In this document: one piece after another, positions 18,019 through 26,532 of the stretch
Layout: each line of letters starts with the position of its first letter
Numbering within the stretch: position 1 is the first letter of the stretch
NCBI GenBank assembly: GCA_018812715.1
Contig: JAHJCT010000017.1
Span: 124,001 to 188,000 of the forward strand
DNA: 64,000 nt
Origin: Microcaldota archaeon
GTDB taxonomy: Archaea > Micrarchaeota > Micrarchaeia > Anstonellales > Bilamarchaeaceae
Direction: 5' to 3'
Position numbers and translations under genes: made by a program
The notes under the pieces: model-generated
What the model was told of the DNA's origin: nothing
What the model saw: the letters and a program-made list of their open reading frames with translations, nothing else
Databases searched by the model: none

Positions 18019-18465
18019 TTAAATGTTTTGGCTACCTGCCAGTTTCCCTATCCTCTTTCCAACGATAATCATCTTTTTGAGTTCATCTTTATTTGGCACA
18101 TCCATACCTTCAATCTGCCTAAGACGATTTTGATAACGTCGATATGCCTTCACAGCTGCTGCGTACGAATCTCTTATGTGCGGATCTTCAATATGTCTTC
18201 CAATGGTTCTTTTTTCAGATCTTGCAAGACTTTCTTTGGGCGAAAAAATCCGTGTATTCAACCTTGCGGCCATCTTCTGAACAAACGACGATGCAGGGGA
18301 GGTATCTGAAGCAAGAAGAACAGGTATTCCAAACTTTGATATAATAGTTATGATTTTTTCATCACTGGCTTCTTTCTCACAGCCAGATGCTATTAGAGTT
18401 CCATTTAGATCTAACACTGCATAACCTGTTTTTATGCCCGGATCAATGCCTACAATCGTATAAAT
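18019..18465 (-). CDS. DUF460 (COG2433) RNase H-like domain, short form, apparent ATT start
   Basis: The frame begins right after the glycosyltransferase stop codon (TAG 18468-18466) and is in the same frame. Its N-terminus IYTIVGIDPGIKTGYAVLD is the RNase H-like motif of COG2433 proteins. No ATG, GTG or TTG precedes this motif, so either ATT 18465 is the start (GAGGTGG lies just upstream) or the TAG is read through. A late ATG at 18417 would delete the motif. Only ~148 residues are present, against several hundred in full-length COG2433 proteins. Function unknown, thought to be nucleic acid related. Confidence 0.65.
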   Translation of the reverse strand: MYTIVGIDPGIKTGYAVLDLNGTLIASGCEKEASDEKIITIISKFGIPVLLASDTSPASSFVQKMAARLNTRIFSPKESLARSEKRTIGRHIEDPHIRDSYAAAVKAYRRYQNRLRQIEGMDVPNKDELKKMIIVGKRIGKLAGSQNI

Positions 18466-19620
18466 CTATCCACCTCTCAATCCCCGATATATCTCAATTG
18501 TTTTCTCAACACTTTTTCTTAATGAATATTTCTTAGCAGTTTTGTGTGCTTCCGTGCCCATTCGTTTGCATAATTTAGCATCATTGAGTAATTTTTCCAT
18601 TGCGTTAGCAAGTTCAGCAATATTACTTGGTTCTACAAGAACTCCTGTTTTTCCGTTTTTTATTAGTTCTTTTGGTCCAAGTCTCTTAACACCAATTACT
18701 GGGGTTTCAGTATACATAGCTTCAATAAATGTAAGTCCAAATGTTTCGGTGTCTGATGCAGATACATAAATGTCTGCAGCAGAATATGCACTATTAATAT
18801 CATCCAAATAGCCAGTAAAAATTACATTTTTAATCCCAAGTGCAACTGCTAGTTTTTTGAAGTCATCAACATATGGCCCCCCACCGCATATCACTAAAAG
18901 TCTCTCGTCATTTTCGATCATTTTAAATGCTTCCAAAAGAACATCTATTTTCTTTTCAAAGCTTACTCTTCCTAAATACAATATCATTTTCTTCTTCCCA
19001 ATCTTGTGTTGTTTTCTGAACAGTGCAGCTTTTTTTGCATTTTTTCTGAACTTTTTCAAGTCTACGCCATTAGGAAGATAAATTACATTAGAAAGCCCAT
19101 AAGATTTCAGTTCGTTTACAAGTTCATTAGTTGGCGCAGTTACTACATCCACCATCTTGAATACATGCTTTATCATTTTTTTTACAGTGTAATCGCTTAT
19201 TTTACTAAATGGCTCAGGAAGTCTTCCATTAAGCAAATGAGGGACATAATCTGGAAAATGAGTGTGATATGTTACTACTGTTGGAATATTCTTTCTTTTT
19301 GCAGATATAATACCCTCTAAACCCAATACTACTGGCGCATGGGCGTGAACAATGTCTGGGTTTTCTTTTTTGAGCAATTCACTTACTCTTTTGTAGTTCA
19401 TCGATGAAATCCTATAACCTTCATAAAATGGAAATGCCTTTGCAGGAATCCAATAGATTTTGAATGTTTTGGAAATTTTCTCTACTTTCAATATCTTATC
19501 TCCTGGGGCAAACAACACTACCTCATTATTTTTTGCAAGGAGCTTTAGAGAATTAGAAAGATAACTAACCACACCATTTATCTGTGGAAAGTATGTATCA
19601 GTGAAAACGGCTATTTTCAT
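18466..19620 (-). CDS. GT4 family glycosyltransferase
   Basis: The N-terminal domain starts AVFTDTYFPQINGVVSYL and the C-terminal domain has VSFEKKIDVLLEAF and the donor-site pattern SDTETFGLTFIEAMYTETPV (~300). These identify the GT-B fold GT4 family, close to alpha-mannosyl or glucosyl transferases acting on lipids. The 384-aa length is standard. It likely builds a glycolipid or surface glycan at the inner membrane face. The stop codon is immediately followed in frame by the DUF460 gene. Confidence 0.9.
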   Translation of the reverse strand: MKIAVFTDTYFPQINGVVSYLSNSLKLLAKNNEVVLFAPGDKILKVEKISKTFKIYWIPAKAFPFYEGYRISSMNYKRVSELLKKENPDIVHAHAPVVLGLEGIISAKRKNIPTVVTYHTHFPDYVPHLLNGRLPEPFSKISDYTVKKMIKHVFKMVDVVTAPTNELVNELKSYGLSNVIYLPNGVDLKKFRKNAKKAALFRKQHKIGKKKMILYLGRVSFEKKIDVLLEAFKMIENDERLLVICGGGPYVDDFKKLAVALGIKNVIFTGYLDDINSAYSAADIYVSASDTETFGLTFIEAMYTETPVIGVKRLGPKELIKNGKTGVLVEPSNIAELANAMEKLLNDAKLCKRMGTEAHKTAKKYSLRKSVEKTIEIYRGLRGG

Positions 19621-19659
19621 ATCTAATCTTGCTCAGCTAAAATTTAAAAATAAAAAGAT

Positions 19660-20847
19660 TTATTCTTCTGTTTCATTATTTTGTGTGCCATGGTTCTCTA
19701 TGTAATTTAGTATCTCTAATGGGTCTATGCTTTCATTATTTCCGCTTTCGTTACCAGTATCTACAGGCGTCCCTACTTCCATACAAAATTCTAGTTTACT
19801 CTCGTTTTGTATGTTTTCACAGTATGTGGTATTTTTGTAAGCACCTGCAAGTTCTATGTAACAATCATCCTTGAAAGCAAGATCAGTTACTAGAGGGCAT
19901 ACTGTTTCATCCTTTGTAATAGGAACCAGTGAAATGAAGCATCTATCTCTTCTACCATCAGCAAGTTCACACATGTCTTTGCGCTTTAATGTTAGTGCTA
20001 GGTCGCTTATGCATTTATCTCTTTCATTACCTTGTTTTGTTGTGTAGCAGTTTGCGAGTTTTATCTGTTGTTCTCTTTCCTTTTCAAACGCATTAACAGC
20101 ACCACCACTTAGGTTCTCTGGTGGCATTATGAGACCGGCATATTTGCTGAATGTATTAAGTTCGAATTCGTAGTAATGTTCCATATTGCTATAATTGTAT
20201 GTGAATGATTTTTCATACACGTAACCACTGTCATTGTTTATGCACATTGTCCATTCAAAGACCTTAGGTGTCGTGGCCCCTATCCCAAAGCGTGCAGCAT
20301 CCATTACAGATGCATTACTGTAATCAAGAGTATATGTTATCTCCCTACACTTGCTTTTGTTTGTTATCTCTGAATGAAGAATAATGTAATTGTTTGATAT
20401 TAGATAGTTCAAATCGTTTATATTTTTCTCAATTCGCGTATCATTGAAGAATTTTACACTGATGGAAGTAATGTAGTTCTTAACTCGATCATTATTTTGC
20501 ACTGACGAGCATGCTTCGTCACCTGGCGGATATTCGATACAAAGTATCGTGTCATTGCTAAGGAAATATATCTTCTTATATGAGAGCGGATTCGTAACCT
20601 CAACACTACTATCATTTCCTCTCATCGCAATGACATATCCTACTCTATATCCATCTGATACATCTGTATATGCGTAAGTATATTCGTTTAATCCTTTTCC
20701 AAATTCCATCCCTTTCAGAAGAAGTTCCTTTACTTCTGTTGTGTTTGCTTCTTCTGTTACTGGCATTTCTATAGTAATAGTAAAATAAATTGCCAGTGCC
20801 ACTAACAACACAACTACTAAAAGAACGATTTTCTGCTGATACTCCAT
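19660..20847 (-). CDS. Secreted or membrane-anchored Cys-repeat protein
   Basis: A single N-terminal membrane helix (IVLLVVVLLVALAIYFTI) anchors a 395-aa outside protein rich in N-glycosylation sequons. The C-terminal part carries about four units of 26-28 residues with the pattern D.C...LA.......C (DKCISDLALTLKRKDMC, DRCFISLVPITKDETVC, DDCYIELAGAYKNTTYC). Similar repeats occur in surface proteins of DPANN archaea; the function is unknown. ATG 20847 is chosen because AGAGGT precedes it; a TTG start lies 18 bases upstream. Confidence 0.65.
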   Translation of the reverse strand: MEYQQKIVLLVVVLLVALAIYFTITIEMPVTEEANTTEVKELLLKGMEFGKGLNEYTYAYTDVSDGYRVGYVIAMRGNDSSVEVTNPLSYKKIYFLSNDTILCIEYPPGDEACSSVQNNDRVKNYITSISVKFFNDTRIEKNINDLNYLISNNYIILHSEITNKSKCREITYTLDYSNASVMDAARFGIGATTPKVFEWTMCINNDSGYVYEKSFTYNYSNMEHYYEFELNTFSKYAGLIMPPENLSGGAVNAFEKEREQQIKLANCYTTKQGNERDKCISDLALTLKRKDMCELADGRRDRCFISLVPITKDETVCPLVTDLAFKDDCYIELAGAYKNTTYCENIQNESKLEFCMEVGTPVDTGNESGNNESIDPLEILNYIENHGTQNNETEE

Positions 20848-20984
20848 AATAAAACCTCTTTGCAATTAGCATCTATAACTCTTATAAATATTCTTTTGGT
20901 CTTTTTATTGTATTGTAATTTCAAACCTTTCGGTTCTCATTACAATATAAATAAAAATCTGGGATTTTTAAAGGTGGTGTTATT

Positions 20985-21413
20985 ATGGGATTCTGGGATT
21001 CAATATTAGGCAAAGAAGAAACAAGTCTTCCGTCGGGCAAAACATTAGCAAATCCATTTGCTATCTCTCTTTCATTTCATCCATTAAGACTTTCAGCCAA
21101 CGCTGCTAATTCTATCAATCTAATTGTTAAGATAAAGAATATTTCTTCTGATGTGCAGCTAGCTTCTGTCGACGCACTTCTTCCAAAGAACGTGATGATT
21201 GGATTTGATAAACCAGGAATAAACAAAGCAACAGAGCAACGTCTTGGTGAAATCAAACCGGGCGAAACAACTACGGTCTCTTTACCTATTTGGGCAAACA
21301 ATCAAACAAAAGATGGTAAATACGAAATTGATGTAACTGTGTTCTCACATTACATTGGTTATAATAAAGTACTAAGCTACATAAAAAAGAAAACATCATT
21401 TAGAATAGTCTAG
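20985..21413 (+). CDS. Uncharacterised beta-rich (Ig-like) protein
   Basis: The 142-aa protein has no signal peptide. Its alternating hydrophobic pattern (NSINLIVKIKNISSDVQLA, GETTTVSLPIWANNQTKDGK, YEIDVTVFSH) resembles a single Ig-like/CARDB-type beta sandwich. AAGGTGGTG precedes the ATG and a TATA box lies near 20945-20952. Its 3' end overlaps the convergent winged-helix gene by 18 bases. I do not recognise a family with certainty. Confidence 0.6.
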   Translation: MGFWDSILGKEETSLPSGKTLANPFAISLSFHPLRLSANAANSINLIVKIKNISSDVQLASVDALLPKNVMIGFDKPGINKATEQRLGEIKPGETTTVSLPIWANNQTKDGKYEIDVTVFSHYIGYNKVLSYIKKKTSFRIV

Positions 21414-21662
21414 ACTTTTCATTAATTCATCTATTGCATTTGCAACGTTTACTCCTTTTTCTGTAAGTTTTACCACTCTTTTCTTTCCTTTACTCTCTAC
21501 TGCAACCAATCCATTTTCTTCTAATTTTGAAATGAGTTTTGTAACATATACATAAGTAGTACCAGTTGTCTTTGCAATTTTTGAAAGGTGCCACGTACTT
21601 TCAGTATCCTTTAACGTCGTCATAATCTTGCATGGTTTTGGTCTTGCAAATACCTGAAGCAT
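21396..21662 (-). CDS. Winged-helix transcription regulator (MarR/ArsR-like)
   Basis: The 88-aa protein is a single winged helix: TWHLSKIAKTTGTTYVYVTK is helix-turn-helix, followed by ISKLEENGLVAVESKGKKR as wing. A TATA box (TTTTTATATG, centre ~21688) is 26 nt before ATG 21662, so a leaderless start (MLQVFARPK) is preferred over ATG 21671 or TTG 21680. It is divergent from the duplicated-motif small protein and could bind the palindrome at 21763-21781; that pairing is inference. Confidence 0.75.
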   Translation of the reverse strand: MLQVFARPKPCKIMTTLKDTESTWHLSKIAKTTGTTYVYVTKLISKLEENGLVAVESKGKKRVVKLTEKGVNVANAIDELMKSLDYSK

Positions 21663-21762
21663 AAGCCGCATATCGTTCAATACATATAAAAATCCAACAC
21701 CTATTTTTTTACCGTCGTTAAGTCGACGATAGATTTATAAAATATCCAGAGAATATAGTCGT

Positions 21763-21781
21763 GTCAATAATAATTATTGAC
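21763..21781. promoter_or_regulatory. Perfect 19-bp palindrome, candidate operator
   Basis: GTCAATAAT-A-ATTATTGAC is a perfect inverted repeat around a central A. It lies at the expected transcription start of the gene at 21818, about 27 nt after a TATA box (ATTTATAAAA, 21733-21742), so a bound protein would block transcription. Confidence 0.5.
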
Positions 21782-21817
21782 GAGAATGCCCTATTGGGCT
21801 TTGAAAGGTGAACTATT

Positions 21818-22033
21818 ATGGCAAAAAAAGTTGGATCTGAACGTATAAGTCGGGAGGACGGATATCTCTATTATGTAGGAAAAGATGGTTTTGTTTGGGC
21901 TGCTCCTATGAAGCACAACAAGAAAGGCAGGAAAAAGAAAGTTGGTGCTCAGAGAGTAGACAAAAGAAAAGGATTTATGTACTACCTCGGAAGCGATGGC
22001 TTTGTATATGAAACAAAACTTAAGAATGCCTAA
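21818..22033 (+). CDS. Small protein with an internal duplication
   Basis: The 71-aa protein consists of two near-copies of a ~30-residue unit: KKVGSERISREDGYLYYVG.DGFVW and KKVGAQRVDKRKGFMYYLG.DGFVY, joined by a basic linker (NKKGRKKK). The units look like beta hairpins and resemble small basic proteins common in archaea; function unknown. A GGTG site (AAAGGTGA) precedes the ATG. The promoter contains a TATA box and a palindrome, and GCCC-tatt-GGGC forms a small hairpin in the leader (21787-21799). Confidence 0.65.
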   Translation: MAKKVGSERISREDGYLYYVGKDGFVWAAPMKHNKKGRKKKVGAQRVDKRKGFMYYLGSDGFVYETKLKNA

Positions 22034-22097
22034 TCTTCCCTATCCTTTTTTAAATAAAACTTTCTTTATTTTTCTCTACTTTTTATGAGGTGTATAT

Positions 22098-22487
22098 ATG
22101 AGAATAGTTATATCAGAGAGTACTAGCGGAAAAAGTTATCAAGTTGAACTTGCAAAAGAAAAAGAAGCCAACATCATTGGCAAGAAAATTGGCGACGATC
22201 TTGACGGGAATCTTATTGGCGCTGCAGGTTATCTCTTGGAGCTGACAGGTGGAAGTGATGGAAGCGGATTTCCAATGCGCAAAGAAGTTTATGGTGCTGC
22301 AAAGAAAAATATCTTGACAGCAAAAGGCGTTGGTTTTTACACAAAGCGAAAAGGTGAACGAAGAAGGCATTATGTGAGAGGGAATACCTATTCTGCTGAG
22401 ATCATGCAGGTCAATACAAGAGTGAAAAAAGCCGGCGCAACTCCATTAGATCAACTCTTCAAAAAAGAGGAAAAGGAGACTAAATAA
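22098..22487 (+). CDS. rps6e: Ribosomal protein eS6
   Basis: The sequence carries the S6e core: VISESTSGKSYQVE at the start, GGSDGSGFPMRKEVYGAAKK (~52) and the basic GFYTKRKGERRRHYVRGNT (~75). The 129-aa length fits archaeal S6e. It is part of the small ribosomal subunit. Its stop codon shares one base with the start of aIF2-gamma, the usual archaeal pairing, so the two are translationally coupled. Confidence 0.96.
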   Translation: MRIVISESTSGKSYQVELAKEKEANIIGKKIGDDLDGNLIGAAGYLLELTGGSDGSGFPMRKEVYGAAKKNILTAKGVGFYTKRKGERRRHYVRGNTYSAEIMQVNTRVKKAGATPLDQLFKKEEKETK

Positions 22488-23680
22488 TGCAGGCAGATAT
22501 GAATATCGGGATGCTTGGCCATGTTGACCACGGCAAAACTACATTAACAAAAGCGCTTACTGGAAAATGGACCGATACCCATAGCGAAGAAATAAAGCGA
22601 GGCATTTCAATAAGACTTGGCTATGCTGATGCATTTATCTATAAATGCGAAAAAACCGGAAAATTTTATTCTACTGAAGATGCCTGTAAAAATGATGGTG
22701 GAAAACCAAAACTTTTGAGAAAAATGTCCATTGTTGATGCTCCGGGTCACGAAACTCTTATGACAACTGTAATAGCTGCAACGAGTATATTGGATGGTGT
22801 ATTATTCCTTATCGCTGCAAATGAACCATGTCCTCAACCACAAACAGCTGAACATCTTCTTGTGCTTAATTCTACTGGAATAAAAAAAATTATTGTTGTG
22901 CAGACAAAGATTGATCTTGTTAGTAAAGAAGATGCAATAAAGCATTACGAACAGATAAAAACATTTCTTAAAGGCACGGCAGCAGAAAATGCACCCATTA
23001 TTCCTGTTGCTGCCAACTATAACATTAACATGGGCGTTTTATTAAAAACAATCAATGAAGTAATGTCTTCTCCGGAGCGCAATGAAAAAGCCGAACTTAG
23101 ATTATATGTTTCACGTTCTTTTGATGTCAATCGCCCTGGTACTGAAATACCCAGTCTTAGTGGTGGCGTACTTGGCGGTTCCATAGTCCAGGGTTCTTTG
23201 AAAAAAGGAGAAGAGATAGAAATCCGACCAGGTGTGGCCAAAAAAGAAGGTGGGCGCCCATCATCCCTTATATGCAAGGTTCAGGCACTCATGGAAGGCG
23301 GGGAACATTTGGATTTAGCCACACCTGGAGGGCTCGTAGCAATAGGGACCACTCTTGATCCTGCTCTCACTAAATCAGATGCATTTGTTGGTTCTGTAAT
23401 TGGACGGAAGGGAGAAGTTCCAGAGCCTACCGATACTATAAATGTAAAATACCGCATGCTTGAAAGAACTGATGTTCAAAATACACCTTTGCGTGAAAAC
23501 GAACCCATAGTCGTAAATGTCCATACTTGGACAGGCGTTGGTTTGATTACCAAGCTTTCGAAAGGAATTGCAGCAATAAAACTGAAGAAAGGAACAGTGG
23601 TTTACAAGGCAATGCATGTTGCCCTTTCGAAGAAAATTGGTCAAAGATGGCGTCTTTCTGCATGGGGAGAAATCATCTGA
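22487..23680 (+). CDS. eif2g: Translation initiation factor aIF2, gamma subunit
   Basis: G1 GHVDHGKTTLTKAL, G3 VDAPGHETLM and G4 QTKIDLV identify the GTPase. The zinc-knuckle-like loop (CEKTGKFYSTEDAC...) between G2 and G3 is specific to aIF2-gamma, as is EEIKRGISIRLGYADA. It binds GTP and initiator Met-tRNA and brings it to the small subunit. The 397-aa length is slightly short but complete. It is coupled to rps6e upstream. ATG 22499 (MNIGMLGHV) is a possible alternative start. Confidence 0.96.
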   Translation: MQADMNIGMLGHVDHGKTTLTKALTGKWTDTHSEEIKRGISIRLGYADAFIYKCEKTGKFYSTEDACKNDGGKPKLLRKMSIVDAPGHETLMTTVIAATSILDGVLFLIAANEPCPQPQTAEHLLVLNSTGIKKIIVVQTKIDLVSKEDAIKHYEQIKTFLKGTAAENAPIIPVAANYNINMGVLLKTINEVMSSPERNEKAELRLYVSRSFDVNRPGTEIPSLSGGVLGGSIVQGSLKKGEEIEIRPGVAKKEGGRPSSLICKVQALMEGGEHLDLATPGGLVAIGTTLDPALTKSDAFVGSVIGRKGEVPEPTDTINVKYRMLERTDVQNTPLRENEPIVVNVHTWTGVGLITKLSKGIAAIKLKKGTVVYKAMHVALSKKIGQRWRLSAWGEII

Positions 23681-23792
23681 AACTTTGCAATTATTTTACC
23701 TAGGTCAAAGTTTCATCAAAGGTCTTCCGGTTTTACAAGTGATATTATAATAATTTAAATTTGTTTTACTATTGATTTCACTAGCGTTCATT

Positions 23793-23853
23793 GCTGAGGT
23801 ACATTTGAACGGCGTTCCGTTCAAAGTCCTTCATCTTGCTCATAAGCTGAGGT
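23793..23853 (+). repeat. Hairpin unit duplicating the 5' end of tRNA-Ser
   Basis: GCTGAGGT occurs at 23793-23800 and again at 23846-23853, where it begins the tRNA. Between them lies a perfect 9-bp hairpin, TTTGAACGG-cgtt-CCGTTCAAA (23805-23826). The period is 53 bp, the same as in the tRNA-Trp trailer. Confidence 0.55.
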
Positions 23854-24009
23854 CGCCTAGTTCGGTAGGGCGCAAGGTTGCTAACTCAAGCCTTTGATTT
23901 CTGTTCTTCTAAGGGCAAAGGCTAGGGGTTACCCAAACCATGAGGTCTTCTCTTGGTTGTGAAAACCTTGTGTGCTTTGCACGCGGGAGTTCAAATCTCC
24001 CCCTCAGCG
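23846..24009 (+). tRNA. tRNA-Ser (anticodon GCT), one long intron
   Basis: Acceptor GCTGAGG pairs with CCTCAGC (24002-24008), discriminator G. Anticodon stem CAAGG/CCTTG (23873-23877, 23966-23970), anticodon GCT at 23880-23882 and a class II variable arm. T arm GGGAG-TTCAAAT-CTCCC. The 81-nt intron 23884-23964 is at 37/38 and holds the hairpin AGCCTTTG...CAAAGGCT. The mature RNA is 83 nt and reads AGC/AGU. Confidence 0.9.
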
Positions 24010-24012
24010 TTT

Positions 24013-24033
24013 CCAACTTTTAGTAAAAGTTGG
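24013..24033 (+). terminator. Hairpin after tRNA-Ser
   Basis: CCAACTTTT-AGT-AAAAGTTGG is a perfect 9-bp stem four bases after the tRNA. Its core CTTTTAGTAAAAG also forms a hairpin inside the second intron of tRNA-Arg(TCT) (40535-40547), so it may be a mobile or processing element rather than a plain terminator. Confidence 0.45.
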
Positions 24034-24169
24034 ATCAAAACTTAATCCTGTAAAAGGACAGAAAATCTGATCTTCATTAAATCAAATAGTTGTTATAGAA
24101 AGAGTTTTAAACTGTTTAATTCTAATATTACTATGAGAAGAAAAAATATACTTAACGAGGTTCTCCCAT

Positions 24170-25234
24170 ATGTATTCTAGAAAATTAAGGCATAGTGATC
24201 TAGCAGAAATTAGAACTGCTAAAGAATCCGCTTCCAGAAGAGTTTGGACTCATGGATCAGGTCATTTTTGGGGAACCATGCTACGTGATGCACATTCTCT
24301 TGGAACAACGTGTAGAGTATTGAAAGTTAATCTACTAAGATCAATTAGAAACATGCACAAAGAAACCCCAGAACCAATTAATGTGCTTATTGAAGGATCT
24401 GGTATGAGTACAGTTGGTGAAGAGCTTATTCAAAGACTTGGGGAAGAAGGAATAACAGTAAAGGTTGTCAAAACAGATATTTATCCTCCAGAGAAATTCC
24501 AACAACTTGCAGAAGAAGCAGGAATAGACGCTGACAGTTGCCAGTATCATCAATTAACTCCAGAAGAACTACATAAGTTGGGAGAAAATAGATTTCATTC
24601 AGTTATTTCAAGAAGTGCTGGACTGACATATACAAAATTACCTAAGTTATATGGATTAGAAAATGTTTGGTATGTTCTTCGTCCAAAAGGAGAAGCACAT
24701 ATTTTAACAGAGCACGTATCTTTTGGTGTAGAGGATCTAGGTGGTACCAAATTTGTCAGTGGATCCCCTATTCATTTGAAAGATTTTGAAGGTGAAACTC
24801 CAGAAGGAGAATTCCTTAGAACTACTGAAGGACTTTTTTATCAAGCAGAAGGTGACGGGAGTACCTTCATACTTAGGATGAAAAAACAAGCACCATTCGA
24901 AGAAATTTTTCCACCGGATGATACCGATTTTGTTCCATCTATGGTAGAAGTTACAACAAGGGAAGAAATTGATGCACATAGGACAATTTTTCATCTAATG
25001 GAAGAACCACCTATTGAATTATCTTCAGGACAATTTGAAAATCTTAAACACGCAGCCAGTATGATGGAAACCCATCATTTGAGCAAGTCCGCAAATTTAG
25101 GGCGGTCTGGAGGAGTAAAACGCAGGGATTTTAACAAAGGCTTAGACTTGATGATACGATACGGTCGTTATTACATTGTTGCTATTGATGAATTTGGGTT
25201 TGTTGATAAAGTTCTTTGGAGAGAAGAAAAATAA
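24170..25234 (+). CDS. Rossmann-fold protein, probably a class I methyltransferase
   Basis: Residues ~65-185 contain a methyltransferase-like nucleotide-binding pattern: INVLIEGSGMSTVGEELI (motif I), an acidic TDIY (~104) and a VISRSAGLTYTKLP segment, then VWYVLRPKGEAHILTEHVSF. The remaining half is not recognised. It may modify a small molecule, RNA or protein using SAM; the substrate is unknown. CGAGG precedes the ATG. It ends exactly where the convergent orc1 gene ends. Confidence 0.6.
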   Translation: MYSRKLRHSDLAEIRTAKESASRRVWTHGSGHFWGTMLRDAHSLGTTCRVLKVNLLRSIRNMHKETPEPINVLIEGSGMSTVGEELIQRLGEEGITVKVVKTDIYPPEKFQQLAEEAGIDADSCQYHQLTPEELHKLGENRFHSVISRSAGLTYTKLPKLYGLENVWYVLRPKGEAHILTEHVSFGVEDLGGTKFVSGSPIHLKDFEGETPEGEFLRTTEGLFYQAEGDGSTFILRMKKQAPFEEIFPPDDTDFVPSMVEVTTREEIDAHRTIFHLMEEPPIELSSGQFENLKHAASMMETHHLSKSANLGRSGGVKRRDFNKGLDLMIRYGRYYIVAIDEFGFVDKVLWREEK

Positions 25235-26428
25235 TTAATTAGAACCAAATAGATTTTTCTTAAGGGTTTCGTGCACAGTTTTTGGATCATGGCCTAATCT
25301 AATTAGAGTTGTCTGGCCTCTTACACCCTTTCCACTTGGTGTTGTTATTATGAGACCAAGTACCTCAAGATCATTAAGATATTCTTTATACCAGCGCGAG
25401 CTTCTGGGCCGCTTCTTCAATCTATTGCATGCCTTTTCATATTCTTCATAAACTTCCCCAGAAAACAATACGTTATTGTCAACTCCATCGAGCCGTGCAT
25501 ATTTACTTCCTGAAATAGAAAGATCACATATTACATAGAGCACAACCTGGTGCATCTGGGGCAATGTATTTGTCGTTTCAATTGTTAGATCTGTTTCAAC
25601 CTTATTCCGTGCAGCTTCTACGTCTTTATCACTTACTTTTTCCTTTCCGCTTTGTTCTGCCATTTCACCGGCCTTATTCAATAATTTTAGTGCATATCTT
25701 GCATCGCCACTTTCCTGAGAGGTAATGGCTGCAGTAAGGTTTATTGCAGATGATTCAACCACGTCTTTTTCAAATCCCTCTGCCACACGTTTTTCAAGTA
25801 TTTTCTGGAGTTGCTCTGCCGTATATGGCTGGAATATCATTTCAGTTTCATAGAGGCTGCTTTTACTTCTTGGATCTAATGAATCCTTGAATGAAAGTTT
25901 ATTGGATATCCCAACAATGCTCACCCCGCCATTAGTTATTTCATCATTAGAACGGGTAAGTGTGTATACTAGTTCATCAAGATCTCTAGTCATATCTATT
26001 TCGTCAAGTATGATTACCATTTGCTCTCCTTTTGAGCATACCTCTATCATCTTTTCATAAAGAAAAGGAAGGCCAAAGCCAGATTTTTCAAGCTCAGGAA
26101 CATAATTTTTCATTATCTTCTGCATAATTCTATATCGTGAATTATATATTCTACAGTTTACATAGTGCATGCTCGCACCATGCTCTTTCCCTATTTTGAC
26201 AAAATCTTCCATAACTCTTTTCATACAGCAGGTTTTGCCGCTGCCAGTTTTGCCGTATACAAACAAATTTCTTGGCTTTTGACCTTTGAGTGCTGGAGAA
26301 ACTACTGTCATCATCTCGTTTATATGTTGCTCTCTGAATGGTAGCTCTCTTGGAACATAATGAGGGGATAAGACTGAGAGGTTTTTGAAAATGGATTTTT
26401 GTGACAATATCTTGTCAAAAGAAGTCAT
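25235..26428 (-). CDS. cdc6: Orc1/Cdc6 replication initiator
   Basis: AAA+ motifs are intact: Walker A FVYGKTGSGKTCCMKRV (~57), Walker B VIILDEIDM (~143) and sensor 1 VGISNKL. The C-terminal winged helix (VLYVICDLSISGSKYARLDG onward) binds origin DNA. It recognises the origin and loads MCM. The 397-aa length is typical. Archaeal origins often lie beside this gene, but I could not identify convincing origin repeats in the 104-bp upstream gap. Confidence 0.95.
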   Translation of the reverse strand: MTSFDKILSQKSIFKNLSVLSPHYVPRELPFREQHINEMMTVVSPALKGQKPRNLFVYGKTGSGKTCCMKRVMEDFVKIGKEHGASMHYVNCRIYNSRYRIMQKIMKNYVPELEKSGFGLPFLYEKMIEVCSKGEQMVIILDEIDMTRDLDELVYTLTRSNDEITNGGVSIVGISNKLSFKDSLDPRSKSSLYETEMIFQPYTAEQLQKILEKRVAEGFEKDVVESSAINLTAAITSQESGDARYALKLLNKAGEMAEQSGKEKVSDKDVEAARNKVETDLTIETTNTLPQMHQVVLYVICDLSISGSKYARLDGVDNNVLFSGEVYEEYEKACNRLKKRPRSSRWYKEYLNDLEVLGLIITTPSGKGVRGQTTLIRLGHDPKTVHETLKKNLFGSN

Positions 26429-26532
26429 AAGCTACTCTTACTGGAAAGTCTTTTTAACAACCGCCTGTTCTGCCTAGTCTTTAAATAATTTCCTATATAG
26501 AGTAAACCTTACTATTTTATGGAGGTTAAACC

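Noticed and set aside
18466..18468. Pyrrolysine-type readthrough of TAG
   Set aside because: A termination-reinitiation event at ATT after GAGGTGG is simpler; no Pyl genes are visible in the window.
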